Source of the DNA: Burkholderiales bacterium
GTDB lineage: Bacteria; Pseudomonadota; Gammaproteobacteria; Burkholderiales; Burkholderiaceae_C
Assembly: GCA_003241965.1 (NCBI GenBank)
Contig: QBMB01000001.1
Location: 24,498-88,497, forward strand
Length of the DNA: 64,000 nucleotides
Direction: 5' to 3'
Position numbers and translations under genes: made by a program. This document shows, piece by piece, positions 28,626-37,919 of this stretch (position 1 is the stretch's first letter; every line of letters starts with the position of its first letter). A model generated the notes under the pieces. It ran no database searches. It was not told the DNA's origin and worked only from the letters and a program-made list of their open reading frames with translations.

Positions 28626-29858
28626 CTACAGGTCGGCCTGTCCAGTCAGCAGTTGGCGCGCGACGGTGCGGCGCTGGATTTCGCCCGTACCGTCGGGTAT
28701 ACGCATCACGCGGGCGAAGCGGTAGCCCTCTTCCAGGCGCAGTTCGTTGGTCAGGCCCATGCCGCCGTGGATCTGGATGCTGCGGTCCATCACGCGCCCC
28801 AGCATCTCGGTCGAAAATGCCTTGACCATACTGACCTGTGCGTTGGCTGAGCGGCCGCTGTCCAGGCGCCAGGCACAGTTCTGAATCATGGTCTTGGCAG
28901 CGTAGATGTCCATCGCGCTGTCGGCCAGCATGAGCTGGATGGCCTGGTGCTCGGCAATGGGCACGCCAAAGGTTTTTCGCACCTTGGCGTAGTCCACCGC
29001 CTGGTCCAGCGCCCAGCGGGCCAAGCCCAGGCAGGATGCAGCCATGCCCATGCGCCCGGCGTTGACGCCGTCCATGGCCACCGCCAAGCCGTGCCCGACG
29101 TCGCCGAGCCGGTGGTCGTCGCGCACACGCACGCCGTCGAGCACGATGACGCCGGTGTCGCCGCCTAGGTGACCCATGGTGTTGATGATGCGCGGCACTG
29201 AAAAACCTGACGCGCGCGTGTCGACGAAGAAACCGGTGACACCACCCTTGTGGCGCGCTGCGGCTTCGGGGTCGGTCAGCGCGAACACCATGGCGTAATC
29301 GGCGTAGGGCGAGTTGGTTATCCACTGCTTGGTGCCGGTGAGCACCCATTCGTCACCGTCGCGCACGGCGCGGGTTTGCATGCCGAATACATCGGAGCCC
29401 GCATCGGGCTCGCTCAGACCAAAACACAGGGTCTTGTCGCCGCTGGCGATGTCGTCGCGATACTGCGCGAAGATGTCCGGCTTCAGATGCCGCAGCACAG
29501 GCGACAGACCGTTGGTGAAGGGCGAGGGCAGCACCACCGTCTGCACCAGCGGCTGGGCCGGACCCACGCAGTGGTTGAGGCTCTCCTGCACATGGGCCAT
29601 GACCTGCGCGCCCTGCCCGCCACCACCCAGTTTTTCGTCGCCGAACAAGGTGTAGAAGCCCAGTTCCGCGGAGCGCTTGCGCACCTGCTGGCGCAGCGCC
29701 AGCGCCTCGGGCACATAACGGCCGCTGGCGTCGAACAAAGTGCGTTCGCTGCCCAGCAGATCGTGGTGGCGCTGCTGCAGTGGCAGCACTTCGCGCTCCA
29801 CGAAGCGCAGCACTGCCTCGGCAATCGCCACGGTATCGGGATCGATGGTGAAGTCCAT
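28626..29858 (-). CDS. Acyl-CoA dehydrogenase family protein
   Basis: CFGLSEPDAGSDVFGMQTRA, WVLTGTKQWITNS, QIHGGMGLTNE, RIPDGTGEIQRRTVARQLL. Confidence 0.9.
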   Translation of the reverse strand: MDFTIDPDTVAIAEAVLRFVEREVLPLQQRHHDLLGSERTLFDASGRYVPEALALRQQVRKRSAELGFYTLFGDEKLGGGGQGAQVMAHVQESLNHCVGPAQPLVQTVVLPSPFTNGLSPVLRHLKPDIFAQYRDDIASGDKTLCFGLSEPDAGSDVFGMQTRAVRDGDEWVLTGTKQWITNSPYADYAMVFALTDPEAAARHKGGVTGFFVDTRASGFSVPRIINTMGHLGGDTGVIVLDGVRVRDDHRLGDVGHGLAVAMDGVNAGRMGMAASCLGLARWALDQAVDYAKVRKTFGVPIAEHQAIQLMLADSAMDIYAAKTMIQNCAWRLDSGRSANAQVSMVKAFSTEMLGRVMDRSIQIHGGMGLTNELRLEEGYRFARVMRIPDGTGEIQRRTVARQLLTGQADL

Positions 29859-29874
29859 ATGGGAAACCTCGGCG

Positions 29875-30276
29875 CTACAACAGCCGGAACTTCGGCAGCG
29901 TGACCTCGTCGGTCACGTCGTCGTACTGCACCGTCACACGCTGGCCGATGCGCACCGCCTCCACATCGTCGGTGACGATGTTGGTCATCATGCGCGCGCC
30001 CTCGTCGAGGTCGATCACCGCCACCACGTAGGGGGTGTCGGCCTTGAAGGCCGGACCGGCCGGCCGGCGCGCGATGGTGTAGCTGTAAATGGTGCCGGTG
30101 CCGCGCGCATCGACCCATTCGACGGCGTCGGAATGGCAGTGCGGGCACAGGACGCGCGGATAGAAATGGTGCTTGCCACAGTCATGGCAGCGCTTGAGTG
30201 TCAGGCGATGTTGTTTCAGGGCGTCCCAATAGGAGCGGCTCTCGCCATCGATGACGGGCAGGGGTTTGTCGTACAT
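29875..30276 (-). CDS. DUF35 / Zn-ribbon OB-fold protein (thiolase-associated)
   Basis: CHDCGKHHFYPRVLCPHCHSD rubredoxin-like ribbon; start MYDKPLPV at 30276. Confidence 0.88.
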   Translation of the reverse strand: MYDKPLPVIDGESRSYWDALKQHRLTLKRCHDCGKHHFYPRVLCPHCHSDAVEWVDARGTGTIYSYTIARRPAGPAFKADTPYVVAVIDLDEGARMMTNIVTDDVEAVRIGQRVTVQYDDVTDEVTLPKFRLL

Positions 30277-30281
30277 GGTGT

Positions 30282-31451
30282 TCACCGGGTGGAGAGAATG
30301 CAAGTGGCACCGCTGGAGAGCGTGCCGCCGGTGCCGTGGACCAGCGCGGTCACGGCGTCCTGGATCTGGCGCGGGCCGCATTCACCGCGCAACTGGCGCA
30401 CCGCCTCGATCAGCAGGAAGATGCCGTACATGCCGGGGTGTGCGTAAGACAGACCGCCGCCGTTGGTGTTAAGCGGGAATACACCGCCCGGCGCGGTGCG
30501 CTGGTTGGCGACAAAGGCTCCACCCTCGCCACGCTTGCAAAAGCCCAGCGCTTCGAGCGTCAGCAGCACGGTGATGGTGAACGAGTCATAGACCTCAACC
30601 ACGTCAATGGCGTCATGCCGGATGCCCGCCATGGCAAAGGCGTCCCGACCGGCCACTTCGGCGGCCGTCAGGCGCGCTAGGTCGGGCATGGCGGCGATGG
30701 TCCAGTGGGTGTGTGATTCGCCGTAACCGCGCACGAACACCGGCTTGCGACCGAGCGCCTTGGCGTGCTCGGCGGTGGTCATGACCAACGCGCCACCACC
30801 GTCGGTGACCAGACAGATATCGAGCAGGTGCAGCGGGTCGGAGATCATCGTGCTCTGGAGCACATCCTCGATCGACAGCGGCTCGCGCATGGTGGCCGCC
30901 GGATTGAGCGCCGCCCACTTGCGCGTGGCCACCGCGATCTCGGCCAGGTTCTCGGAGGTGGTGCCATATTCGTGCATGTGGCGCTTGGCCGCCATCGCAT
31001 AGCCGCCCACCGGCGTGGGCATGCCCCAAGGCGTCTCGTACTGCATGGTCAGCACCGCCGGGCGCCCGGCGAGGTTGCGGCTCATCTCGCTCTTCTGCAG
31101 GCTACCGTAAGTGATCAGCGCCACCTCGCAGCGGCCAGCCTCGATGGCGGTGGCGGCATGCGCCACATGCGCCTCGAAGGCCGAGCCGCCGATGTTGGTG
31201 CCGTCGACGAAGCGCGGCGTAATCCCCAGGTACTCCGACAGCGTCACGGTCGGCAACTGGCCCGGACCGGGCACCCCCCACATGCCGGCGGTCAGCAACC
31301 CATCGACTTCGTGCATGGCGATGCCGGCGTCCTTCAAGGCGTCGCGGGCGACCAGCGCCTGGGCCTGCAGGACCGACATGGGCGCAAGGACCTTGCCGTC
31401 CTTCAGTGGCAGGTCGGCAACGCCGACGATCACAGCTTCTCGTTTTGTCAT
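30282..31451 (-). CDS. SCP2/lipid-transfer thiolase-like protein (non-canonical active site)
   Basis: VVEVYDSFTITVLLTLEALGFCKRGEGGAFV, NTNGGGLSYAHPGMYGIFLLIEA; next to DUF35. Confidence 0.87.
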   Translation of the reverse strand: MTKREAVIVGVADLPLKDGKVLAPMSVLQAQALVARDALKDAGIAMHEVDGLLTAGMWGVPGPGQLPTVTLSEYLGITPRFVDGTNIGGSAFEAHVAHAATAIEAGRCEVALITYGSLQKSEMSRNLAGRPAVLTMQYETPWGMPTPVGGYAMAAKRHMHEYGTTSENLAEIAVATRKWAALNPAATMREPLSIEDVLQSTMISDPLHLLDICLVTDGGGALVMTTAEHAKALGRKPVFVRGYGESHTHWTIAAMPDLARLTAAEVAGRDAFAMAGIRHDAIDVVEVYDSFTITVLLTLEALGFCKRGEGGAFVANQRTAPGGVFPLNTNGGGLSYAHPGMYGIFLLIEAVRQLRGECGPRQIQDAVTALVHGTGGTLSSGATCILSTR

Positions 31452-31573
31452 AGTTGGAAGTTTCCTAGTGTTGAATATCCCGGTCCACCCGGTCTGTACT
31501 GTTGATCCGGCCCTTTGACGTCGCGAGTCGTAGACGGGCTGCCACAGGCAAACGACTCACGAAAGTTCAAAAT

Positions 31574-32056
31574 TCATGGAGCCGGAGCAGCAGGCAAAAA
31601 AGTAATGGTTTCAGTGAAGTCGGCAATGGTCTCGCCACGCTGATTGATCACCAAATGTTGCAACTCCATCAGGGTGTAGCCGCGCGAGGTCGTGGGGAGC
31701 AACCGGGCCTCCCCTTCGACATGAATGGTGTCGCCCGGAAACAGCGCACCGCGCAGGCGCGCCTGTACGCCGGTCATACCGCCGAACGGGCCGACTTCGT
31801 GGCCTTTGAGCGTGCCCTTGATGATGCCCGCCACGTAAGTCGCCAGCAGCCCCATGCCTAGCGAGATGACCATCGGGCCGGGCGCAAAGCGGCTGCGATG
31901 CGATCCGGTCATGTTCTCCCGGATGTACTCCATGTCGATGAAAAATGGTTCATGCAAGCCGACCACATTGACGAAGGTGACGATGTCGGTTTCGCTGATG
32001 GTGCGCCGGTGCGTCTTGAAATGATGCGACTTGGCACTGTCGGTCAGCTTGGTCAT
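31574..32056 (-). CDS. MaoC-like hot-dog dehydratase
   Basis: TISETDIVTFVNVVGLHEPFFID; GALFPGDTIHVEGEA; ~160 aa. Confidence 0.8.
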   Translation of the reverse strand: MTKLTDSAKSHHFKTHRRTISETDIVTFVNVVGLHEPFFIDMEYIRENMTGSHRSRFAPGPMVISLGMGLLATYVAGIIKGTLKGHEVGPFGGMTGVQARLRGALFPGDTIHVEGEARLLPTTSRGYTLMELQHLVINQRGETIADFTETITFLPAAPAP

Positions 32057-32186
32057 TTTGAAGTCCGGTGATGGATGGGGGGTGGTGATGGATGAAAGTG
32101 GTCCTCTGCGGGCAATCCCTCGATCGGCCTGTCCCGCTGTTTTGACAAAGTCGGGTTTTTATGTATCCAGCGCCGGAGAACAGCGG

Positions 32187-32996
32187 ATGAACCCAGCACC
32201 CTTGACTGGCGGTCCACTTCAGGGCCAGATCGCCCTCGTCACCGGTGCCACGGCCTTCATCGGTCGTGCCATAGCGCTGGAGTTGGCGCGGCGCGGCGCG
32301 CACGTGGTCGTCAACGGCCGCAATCCCGAAGCCGGGCAGGCGGTGATCAACGAGATCGCTGCGAACGGCTACAGCGCCACGTTTGAACAAGCCGACCTGA
32401 CCAATAGCGATGCGGTTCATGCCATGGTGGATCGAGTTGCCGAGCGCCACGGTCGCCTTGACATCCTGGTGGCCAGCGGCGCAGATGCCAGTGCCGACTT
32501 GCCGTTCTTTCGCCTTTTCAAGGAAATGCGCGACGGCGGCTTCGACAACTACATCCGCGCCCACTGGCTCACCCGCGTGTATGCGATCCAGGCGGCCGCC
32601 CGCGTCATGGCACTGCACGGTCGCGGCAAGATCGTCGCGGTGGGTACCGCCGCGGGCCGCGTGGCCACGGTCGGCGAATCTTTCATTGGCGGTGCCACAG
32701 GCGGCATGATGCAAATGTGCCGCGTGCTGGCACGTGAACAGGGGCGCGACGGCATTCGCGTCAACGCGGTGGCGATGAGCTACATCTGGGATGCCGAGCC
32801 GCGCTGGGGTCCGGGCTCGCCAGCGCTCGAAGACGGCCATGGTGCGGGCATGATCGAGAACCCGCGCAAGCGCATGCTGTTTCCAGTGCATTGCCAGAAC
32901 ATCGCCAACTCGGCGGCGTTCTTGGCCGGACCGGAGTCCGATGCCATCACCGGCCAGACGCTCAGCGTCAACGGCGGTTTGAGCACACCGGGCTGA
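32187..32996 (+). CDS. SDR family protein with non-canonical active site
   Basis: Rossmann VTGATAFIGRAIALELARRGAHVVVNGRN; C-terminal ITGQTLSVNGG; YxxxK position reads FIGGA. Confidence 0.85.
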   Translation: MNPAPLTGGPLQGQIALVTGATAFIGRAIALELARRGAHVVVNGRNPEAGQAVINEIAANGYSATFEQADLTNSDAVHAMVDRVAERHGRLDILVASGADASADLPFFRLFKEMRDGGFDNYIRAHWLTRVYAIQAAARVMALHGRGKIVAVGTAAGRVATVGESFIGGATGGMMQMCRVLAREQGRDGIRVNAVAMSYIWDAEPRWGPGSPALEDGHGAGMIENPRKRMLFPVHCQNIANSAAFLAGPESDAITGQTLSVNGGLSTPG

Positions 32997-33004
32997 CATG
33001 GCCA

Positions 33005-34519
33005 TCAGGCGCCACCGTGCGCGGCCTTGACGGCCGCGCGGTCAATGCTATCGGCACCGCCCAAGGGGAGTGCCGATACAAACACCACGTGCTTGGGTTT
33101 TTTGTAGCGTGCGATGCGACCGCCCACAAACTCGATCAACTCCTCGGCACTCAGCGTGCACCCCGCCTTCAGCACGCAGACAGCCTTGACCGCCTCGCCC
33201 CACTGAACGTCCGGCACACCGAGGACCACCACCTGCGCCAGCGCCGGGTGCTCCATAATGACCCGCTCGACTTCAGCCGGATAAACGTTCTCGCCCCCCG
33301 GCTTGATCAACTCCTTGGCCGGTGAACGCCCGCTGTACCAGAGGTAGCCCTCGGCATCGACGCGCCCCATGTCGCCCGTGTGGTGCCAGCCGTTGCGCAG
33401 CGTGAAGGCGTTGTCTGCTTCACAGCGCCAGTAGCCCTGGAACACCATCGGCCCCCGCACCACAATTTCGCCGGTGGCGCCTGTGGGCAACGGGCGGTCC
33501 AGTTCGTCCACCACCGCGACCATGTTCAGCGCGGTGGGACGCCCGGCGCTGCCGGGGCGCTCGTCAAATGGCGCCAGGCTGACCGAGCCCGAGGTCTCGG
33601 TCTGGCCGTAGGCACTCCAGAAGGTCGCCTGGGGACAGGTGGTGCGCAAGCGCGCGATGGTCTCGGGCACATCGATCCCCGACACCACGCGCAACCTGGC
33701 CAGTGAAGAGCCTTGGGCGGCTGCGGCGTCCAGCAGGGCACCCAGCATCGGTGGAAAGGTGCCGATCAGGCTGCCCCCGTCCTCGTCGATATGTTTGACC
33801 AGACTGGGCGGATCGAAACGTGTCAACAGCAGCGTCGCCCCGCCCGCCTGCTGCGTGGCCAGCATGAAGCCGATGGCGGCCACGTGAAACAGCGGCAAAA
33901 CGCCCAGATTGACGTCCGTCGGCGTCAGGTGCCAGGCCAGTTGCGTCTGCAGGCTGGCGGCAATCAGGCCGCGGTGCGAGAGCAGCGCGCCGCGCGGCCG
34001 ACCGCCCACGGCGGCGGTGTGGATGATGAGCAAACCGCTGTCGTCGGCCAGACCGGGCAGATCCGCCGCCTGCGTATCGCACTCCCGATACAGCTCACTG
34101 ACGGGTTGCCATGGCGCTGGCGCGGCGCCCAGCGTGTAGCGCAGCGTGTCGTCCAAACCGCGCTGCGGCAGCAGGGCCTGGAATTCATCGGCCACGATCA
34201 GCACCCGCGGTGCCACGTCCTCGATGACATAGGCGACCTCCTCGGCCGACAGCCGCCAGTTGATCGGCACCACGATCGCGCCCAACTGGGCTGCGGCGCC
34301 GAACAGATCGACGTATTCCAGGCAGTTGGGGGCCAGTATCGCCAGCCGGTCACCCTGGCCCACGCCTGCGTCCGCCAGACCGGCTGCCAGGCGCGCTGTG
34401 CGCCCGGCGTACTGGGCGTGCGTGATCCGCTGATTGCCGAACACCAGAGCGGTGTTCGATCCGTACAACCGCGCGTTGCGGTTGATGAGATCGTGCAGCG
34501 TAAAAGATCGCAAACTCAT
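33005..34519 (-). CDS. AMP-dependent acyl-CoA synthetase/ligase family protein (divergent motifs)
   Basis: GQTETSGSVSL, YLWYSGRSPAKELIKPGGENVYPAEVERVI; divergent A3 and A10 motifs. Confidence 0.88.
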   Translation of the reverse strand: MSLRSFTLHDLINRNARLYGSNTALVFGNQRITHAQYAGRTARLAAGLADAGVGQGDRLAILAPNCLEYVDLFGAAAQLGAIVVPINWRLSAEEVAYVIEDVAPRVLIVADEFQALLPQRGLDDTLRYTLGAAPAPWQPVSELYRECDTQAADLPGLADDSGLLIIHTAAVGGRPRGALLSHRGLIAASLQTQLAWHLTPTDVNLGVLPLFHVAAIGFMLATQQAGGATLLLTRFDPPSLVKHIDEDGGSLIGTFPPMLGALLDAAAAQGSSLARLRVVSGIDVPETIARLRTTCPQATFWSAYGQTETSGSVSLAPFDERPGSAGRPTALNMVAVVDELDRPLPTGATGEIVVRGPMVFQGYWRCEADNAFTLRNGWHHTGDMGRVDAEGYLWYSGRSPAKELIKPGGENVYPAEVERVIMEHPALAQVVVLGVPDVQWGEAVKAVCVLKAGCTLSAEELIEFVGGRIARYKKPKHVVFVSALPLGGADSIDRAAVKAAHGGA

Positions 34520-34533
34520 TTCAGGCTCCTGGT

Positions 34534-35400
34534 TCAGATTTCACCCGACGGGGACTGTGTCGACGGCATCACTTCGTGCAGAAACGCCGCCACGCTGGCG
34601 GCGAAGGCGTCGTTGGCATCACCAGCGATCATGTGACCAGCACCCTTCAGATCGATAAAACGCGCCCGCGGCAGGGTTTGCACCAGGGCGCGCGCATCTT
34701 CTTCGCTGATGACGTCGCTGCGCTGGCCGCGCAGCAGCAAAGTGGGCGCCTGCAGGCCGCGCAAAGCGCGCTCGTAGCCGTCCGCATCGCGCCGGTGGTT
34801 GTGGTTGGCCTCGCTCATCAGTTGCGGGTCCCAATGCCAATTCCAGAGACCTTGCGCATTCATGCGCAGGTTTTTCTTCAGCCCCTCAACCGGTCCTTCC
34901 ATGGGTCGGCCCCGGTAGGCGGCGATATGCTGGGCGGCCTCTTCAAGTGACGCAAAACCATCGGGCCGAGCCCGCATGAAGCGCACGATGCGCTCGACAC
35001 CGACTTCTTCCATGCGCGGCGCAATGTCCACCAGCACCAGCGCGTTGATCGGCGGCGCATCGGCGCGGCCCACGGTGGCCATGCTGATGAGGCCACCCAG
35101 CGAGGCACCGACCACCGCCAGCGGTGTGCCCAGTTCGCGCCAGATGCAGCACATGGTGTCGGCCAGCGTCTCGATGCGGTAATCGCCATCCTTGGCCCAG
35201 GCGCTGTCGCCGTGGCCCGGCAAGTCCAGCGCCACGGTGTACCAACCCGCATCGCCCAGCACCTTTGCCGCCTTGCCCCATGCATGGCGGGTTTGCCCGC
35301 CACCGTGCAGCAGCAACACCGTGGGCGCGCCGACTGGGCCATAGACGTCGGCCACCAGAGAGCCACCGGCAAAGCCGGGAAATTCCCGGCGCGTCGTCAT
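34534..35400 (-). CDS. Alpha/beta hydrolase
   Basis: VLLLHGGGQTRHAWGKAAKVL, DLPGHGDS, VGASLGGLISMA; start MTTRREF at 35400. Confidence 0.88.
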   Translation of the reverse strand: MTTRREFPGFAGGSLVADVYGPVGAPTVLLLHGGGQTRHAWGKAAKVLGDAGWYTVALDLPGHGDSAWAKDGDYRIETLADTMCCIWRELGTPLAVVGASLGGLISMATVGRADAPPINALVLVDIAPRMEEVGVERIVRFMRARPDGFASLEEAAQHIAAYRGRPMEGPVEGLKKNLRMNAQGLWNWHWDPQLMSEANHNHRRDADGYERALRGLQAPTLLLRGQRSDVISEEDARALVQTLPRARFIDLKGAGHMIAGDANDAFAASVAAFLHEVMPSTQSPSGEI

Positions 35401-36104
35401 GATGACGGCCCCACTTCCTGGGCGAAGTCGGCCCCGCTGTCCGCGGTCTGTCCCCAGTCGGCGAAGGTTTTGTAATGTGCGCGCCAAGAGGCCAGCAGTT
35501 CATCGCGCGGCAAGTCGGCGTAAGTGCCGTGGTCGTGCACATACTCCATGTGCCTGCGGCCGCTGACATCGAATTCATGAAAGACCGAATCGGCGCGGCC
35601 ATCGAATTCCAGTGGATGGATACCGGCCTTCTCGCACAAGGAGCGGTTGAAGGCGGGCGTGGCCTTGAGCCACTGCCCGTCAACCCACAGCTCGGTGTAA
35701 CCGTGAAAGACGAACAGATCGGTGCCCATCATGTCTTGCAGGCGCTTGCTGCTCAGGTGGTTGCGAACGTCGGCATAGCCCAGCCGTGCCGGCACGCCCA
35801 GGACGCGGGCTGCCGCTGCCAGCAGCGCCGCCTTGGGCACGCAAAAGCCACGCCCGGCCTCGATCACGCGACTGCCCTTCAAACCCTCGACCGTGGTGTC
35901 AAAGCAGTAGGGGTCGTAGAGAAACTCGTCACGCACGGCGTAATAGAGCTTGACTGCGATCTCGCGCGGCGCCATGGCAGGGTCGGCCACCCGGTGCGCG
36001 AACGCGATCACCGCCGAGTGATCGCTGTCCACGTAGCGGCCGGGCGCGAGATAAGCCGACGGATCGTTCGAAGGGGTGATTGGGGTTTGCATAGTCACTT
36101 CCAT
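35397..36104 (-). CDS. Transglutaminase-like (papain-fold) domain protein
   Basis: GRGFCVPKAALLAAAARVLGVPARLGYADVRNHL, FVFHGYTELWVDGQWLKATPAFN. Confidence 0.82.
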   Translation of the reverse strand: MEVTMQTPITPSNDPSAYLAPGRYVDSDHSAVIAFAHRVADPAMAPREIAVKLYYAVRDEFLYDPYCFDTTVEGLKGSRVIEAGRGFCVPKAALLAAAARVLGVPARLGYADVRNHLSSKRLQDMMGTDLFVFHGYTELWVDGQWLKATPAFNRSLCEKAGIHPLEFDGRADSVFHEFDVSGRRHMEYVHDHGTYADLPRDELLASWRAHYKTFADWGQTADSGADFAQEVGPSS

Positions 36105-36105
36105 G

Positions 36106-36996
36106 TCATTGATCCTTGACGCTCAGGCACTTTGGCGGTTCGGCCAGCGCAAAGCCATTGAAGGGTTTGGATCGATCATGAGCCTGCAATTTCCAGGTCG
36201 GTCGGGCATTGGGCACGCCACCATCGACCCGAATGCAAGAACCCGTGATGAAAGCCGCCGCCTCGCACAGCAAAAACACAATCGCCGCCGAAATCTCGGC
36301 CTCGGTGCCATAACGTTGCAGCGGCACCTTGGTCTTCAGGCTGCGCAGTTCGGCCTGCATCTCGGGGCTGTAGGTATCAAAGCCGCTGCTGGCAATCCAG
36401 CCCGGTGCCACGGCGTTGACACGCACGCCGGCGCAGGCCCATTCGCAAGCCGCCGTCTCGGTGAACGACAGCATGCCGGCACGCGCCGCACCGCTGTGCG
36501 CCATGGTCGGCATGCCGCCCCAGATGTCGGCGATGATGTTGACAATGGCGCCGCCATGGAACTCCATGGACTGGTTGAAGGCTTCGCGCGCCACCAGGAA
36601 GCCGCCGGTGAGGTTGCTGCGCACCACCGCATCCCAGCCCTTCAGGCTGATGTCCTTGACCGGCTGCGGGTACTGGCCACCCGCGTTGTTGACGAGACCA
36701 TCGATCTTGCCGTGCTGTGCGATCACGTCGGCGATCATGGCCTTGACGCCCGCCTCGTCGCGAATGTCGCAAGCGTGGATACTGGCCCGGCCGCCGGCCT
36801 GCGTGATTTCAGCTTGCACAGCTTCCAGCTTCTCGACGCGGCGACCGACAAGCGCGACGCTGGCCCCTAGGTTGGCCAGTTCGTGCGCGGTGCAGCGGCC
36901 AATGCCACTGCCACCACCGGTGACGATAACGGTTTGACCAACAAACAGGCCAGGGCGGAACACGGAACGGTAGGTAGATTGAGACATGATGGACAT
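36106..36996 (-). CDS. SDR family enoyl-CoA reductase, PECR-like
   Basis: VTGGGSGIGRC; HSGAARAGMLSFTETAACEWACAGVRVNAVAPGWI resembles peroxisomal trans-2-enoyl-CoA reductase. Confidence 0.82.
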   Translation of the reverse strand: MSIMSQSTYRSVFRPGLFVGQTVIVTGGGSGIGRCTAHELANLGASVALVGRRVEKLEAVQAEITQAGGRASIHACDIRDEAGVKAMIADVIAQHGKIDGLVNNAGGQYPQPVKDISLKGWDAVVRSNLTGGFLVAREAFNQSMEFHGGAIVNIIADIWGGMPTMAHSGAARAGMLSFTETAACEWACAGVRVNAVAPGWIASSGFDTYSPEMQAELRSLKTKVPLQRYGTEAEISAAIVFLLCEAAAFITGSCIRVDGGVPNARPTWKLQAHDRSKPFNGFALAEPPKCLSVKDQ

Positions 36997-37011
36997 TTCC
37001 TTTCTGCACCC

Positions 37012-37446
37012 TCAGGCTCGCAGCATGAAATTGCCGTGGCCAAGGGCGATGGGCTTATCGGGGCTGGATTGCCATGCCTGGATGCGCAGGTTCGCCACAC
37101 GCTGGCCCAGCTTGACCATCACGACGTTGGCATAGGTGTCCTGCGGACGGCCCGAGCGCAGGTAATCAATGTTGAAATCGATGGTCTTGGGCAAGTCCCG
37201 GCTGTCCATGTGCCACAGCAGGTAGAACAATCCGGCGCATTCCAGAAACCCTCCGGTGGCACCGCCATGCAGAGCCGGCAGCATGGGGTTGCCTATCAGT
37301 TTTTCCTGGAAAGGCAAGACGCAGGTGAACTCCTCGCCCTTGACATCAATGCGCAGGTCCAGAAAACGCGCAAAGGGCACCGCCTGGATCACTTCGCTCC
37401 AGTCACCCTGGGCGCGCGCATGGTCAATTTGTTCGGTCCATTTCAT
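37012..37446 (-). CDS. PaaI-type hot-dog thioesterase
   Basis: MLPALHGGATGGFLECAG; TIDFNIDYLRSGRPQDTYA; ATG at 37446. Confidence 0.82.
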   Translation of the reverse strand: MKWTEQIDHARAQGDWSEVIQAVPFARFLDLRIDVKGEEFTCVLPFQEKLIGNPMLPALHGGATGGFLECAGLFYLLWHMDSRDLPKTIDFNIDYLRSGRPQDTYANVVMVKLGQRVANLRIQAWQSSPDKPIALGHGNFMLRA

Positions 37447-37919
37447 CGTGGCACATCCTCGTTGCGCAATACCGGTCGCCCGGAAGTAAACATGTAAATG
37501 CCGACTGCGGTGGCTATTGGGTCGTCCAACGTGTCGTGGTAAGCGGCGCCACGGACGAACGCCAGTTCTGCAGTCAACTTGTAGCAAACGGCTCCCCCCA
37601 GAATCGCCCGCCCGGGCGTCGCGGGCTTGAGGTAGTCGATGCGCAAGTCCAGCGTGGCCATCGGCCGTATCTCCGGCAGCTTGACGAAAATCGCGAATCC
37701 GAGCGCGGCGTCGAGCAGCGCAGTGATGACTCCGCCATGCAAAACCCTGGTCTGCGGATCGCCCACCAGTGCTTCCTGGTACTCGACTTTGAGCACGCAC
37801 CAGTCGGTGTGCACCGCGTGCGGCAGGAAGCCCAGTTCGCGGTTATACGGCGACACATGGGCGAACTTTTGCCATCGCTTGGCGATTTCTTCTTCTTTGA
37901 TGATGTGTGTTTCTGTCAT
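37443..37919 (-). CDS. PaaI-type hot-dog thioesterase
   Basis: TRVLHGGVITALLDAALGFAIF; TLDLRIDYLKPATPGRAI. Confidence 0.85.
   Translation of the reverse strand: MTETHIIKEEEIAKRWQKFAHVSPYNRELGFLPHAVHTDWCVLKVEYQEALVGDPQTRVLHGGVITALLDAALGFAIFVKLPEIRPMATLDLRIDYLKPATPGRAILGGAVCYKLTAELAFVRGAAYHDTLDDPIATAVGIYMFTSGRPVLRNEDVPR

Noticed and set aside
31452-31573. Gap between thiolase-like and MaoC genes as a small RNA or gene
   Set aside because: No convincing ORF, hairpin or terminator structure visible
32142-32169. TTGACA upstream of the 32187 SDR as a sigma70 promoter
   Set aside because: TTGACA is present but the best -10 at acceptable spacing (TATCCA) is weak
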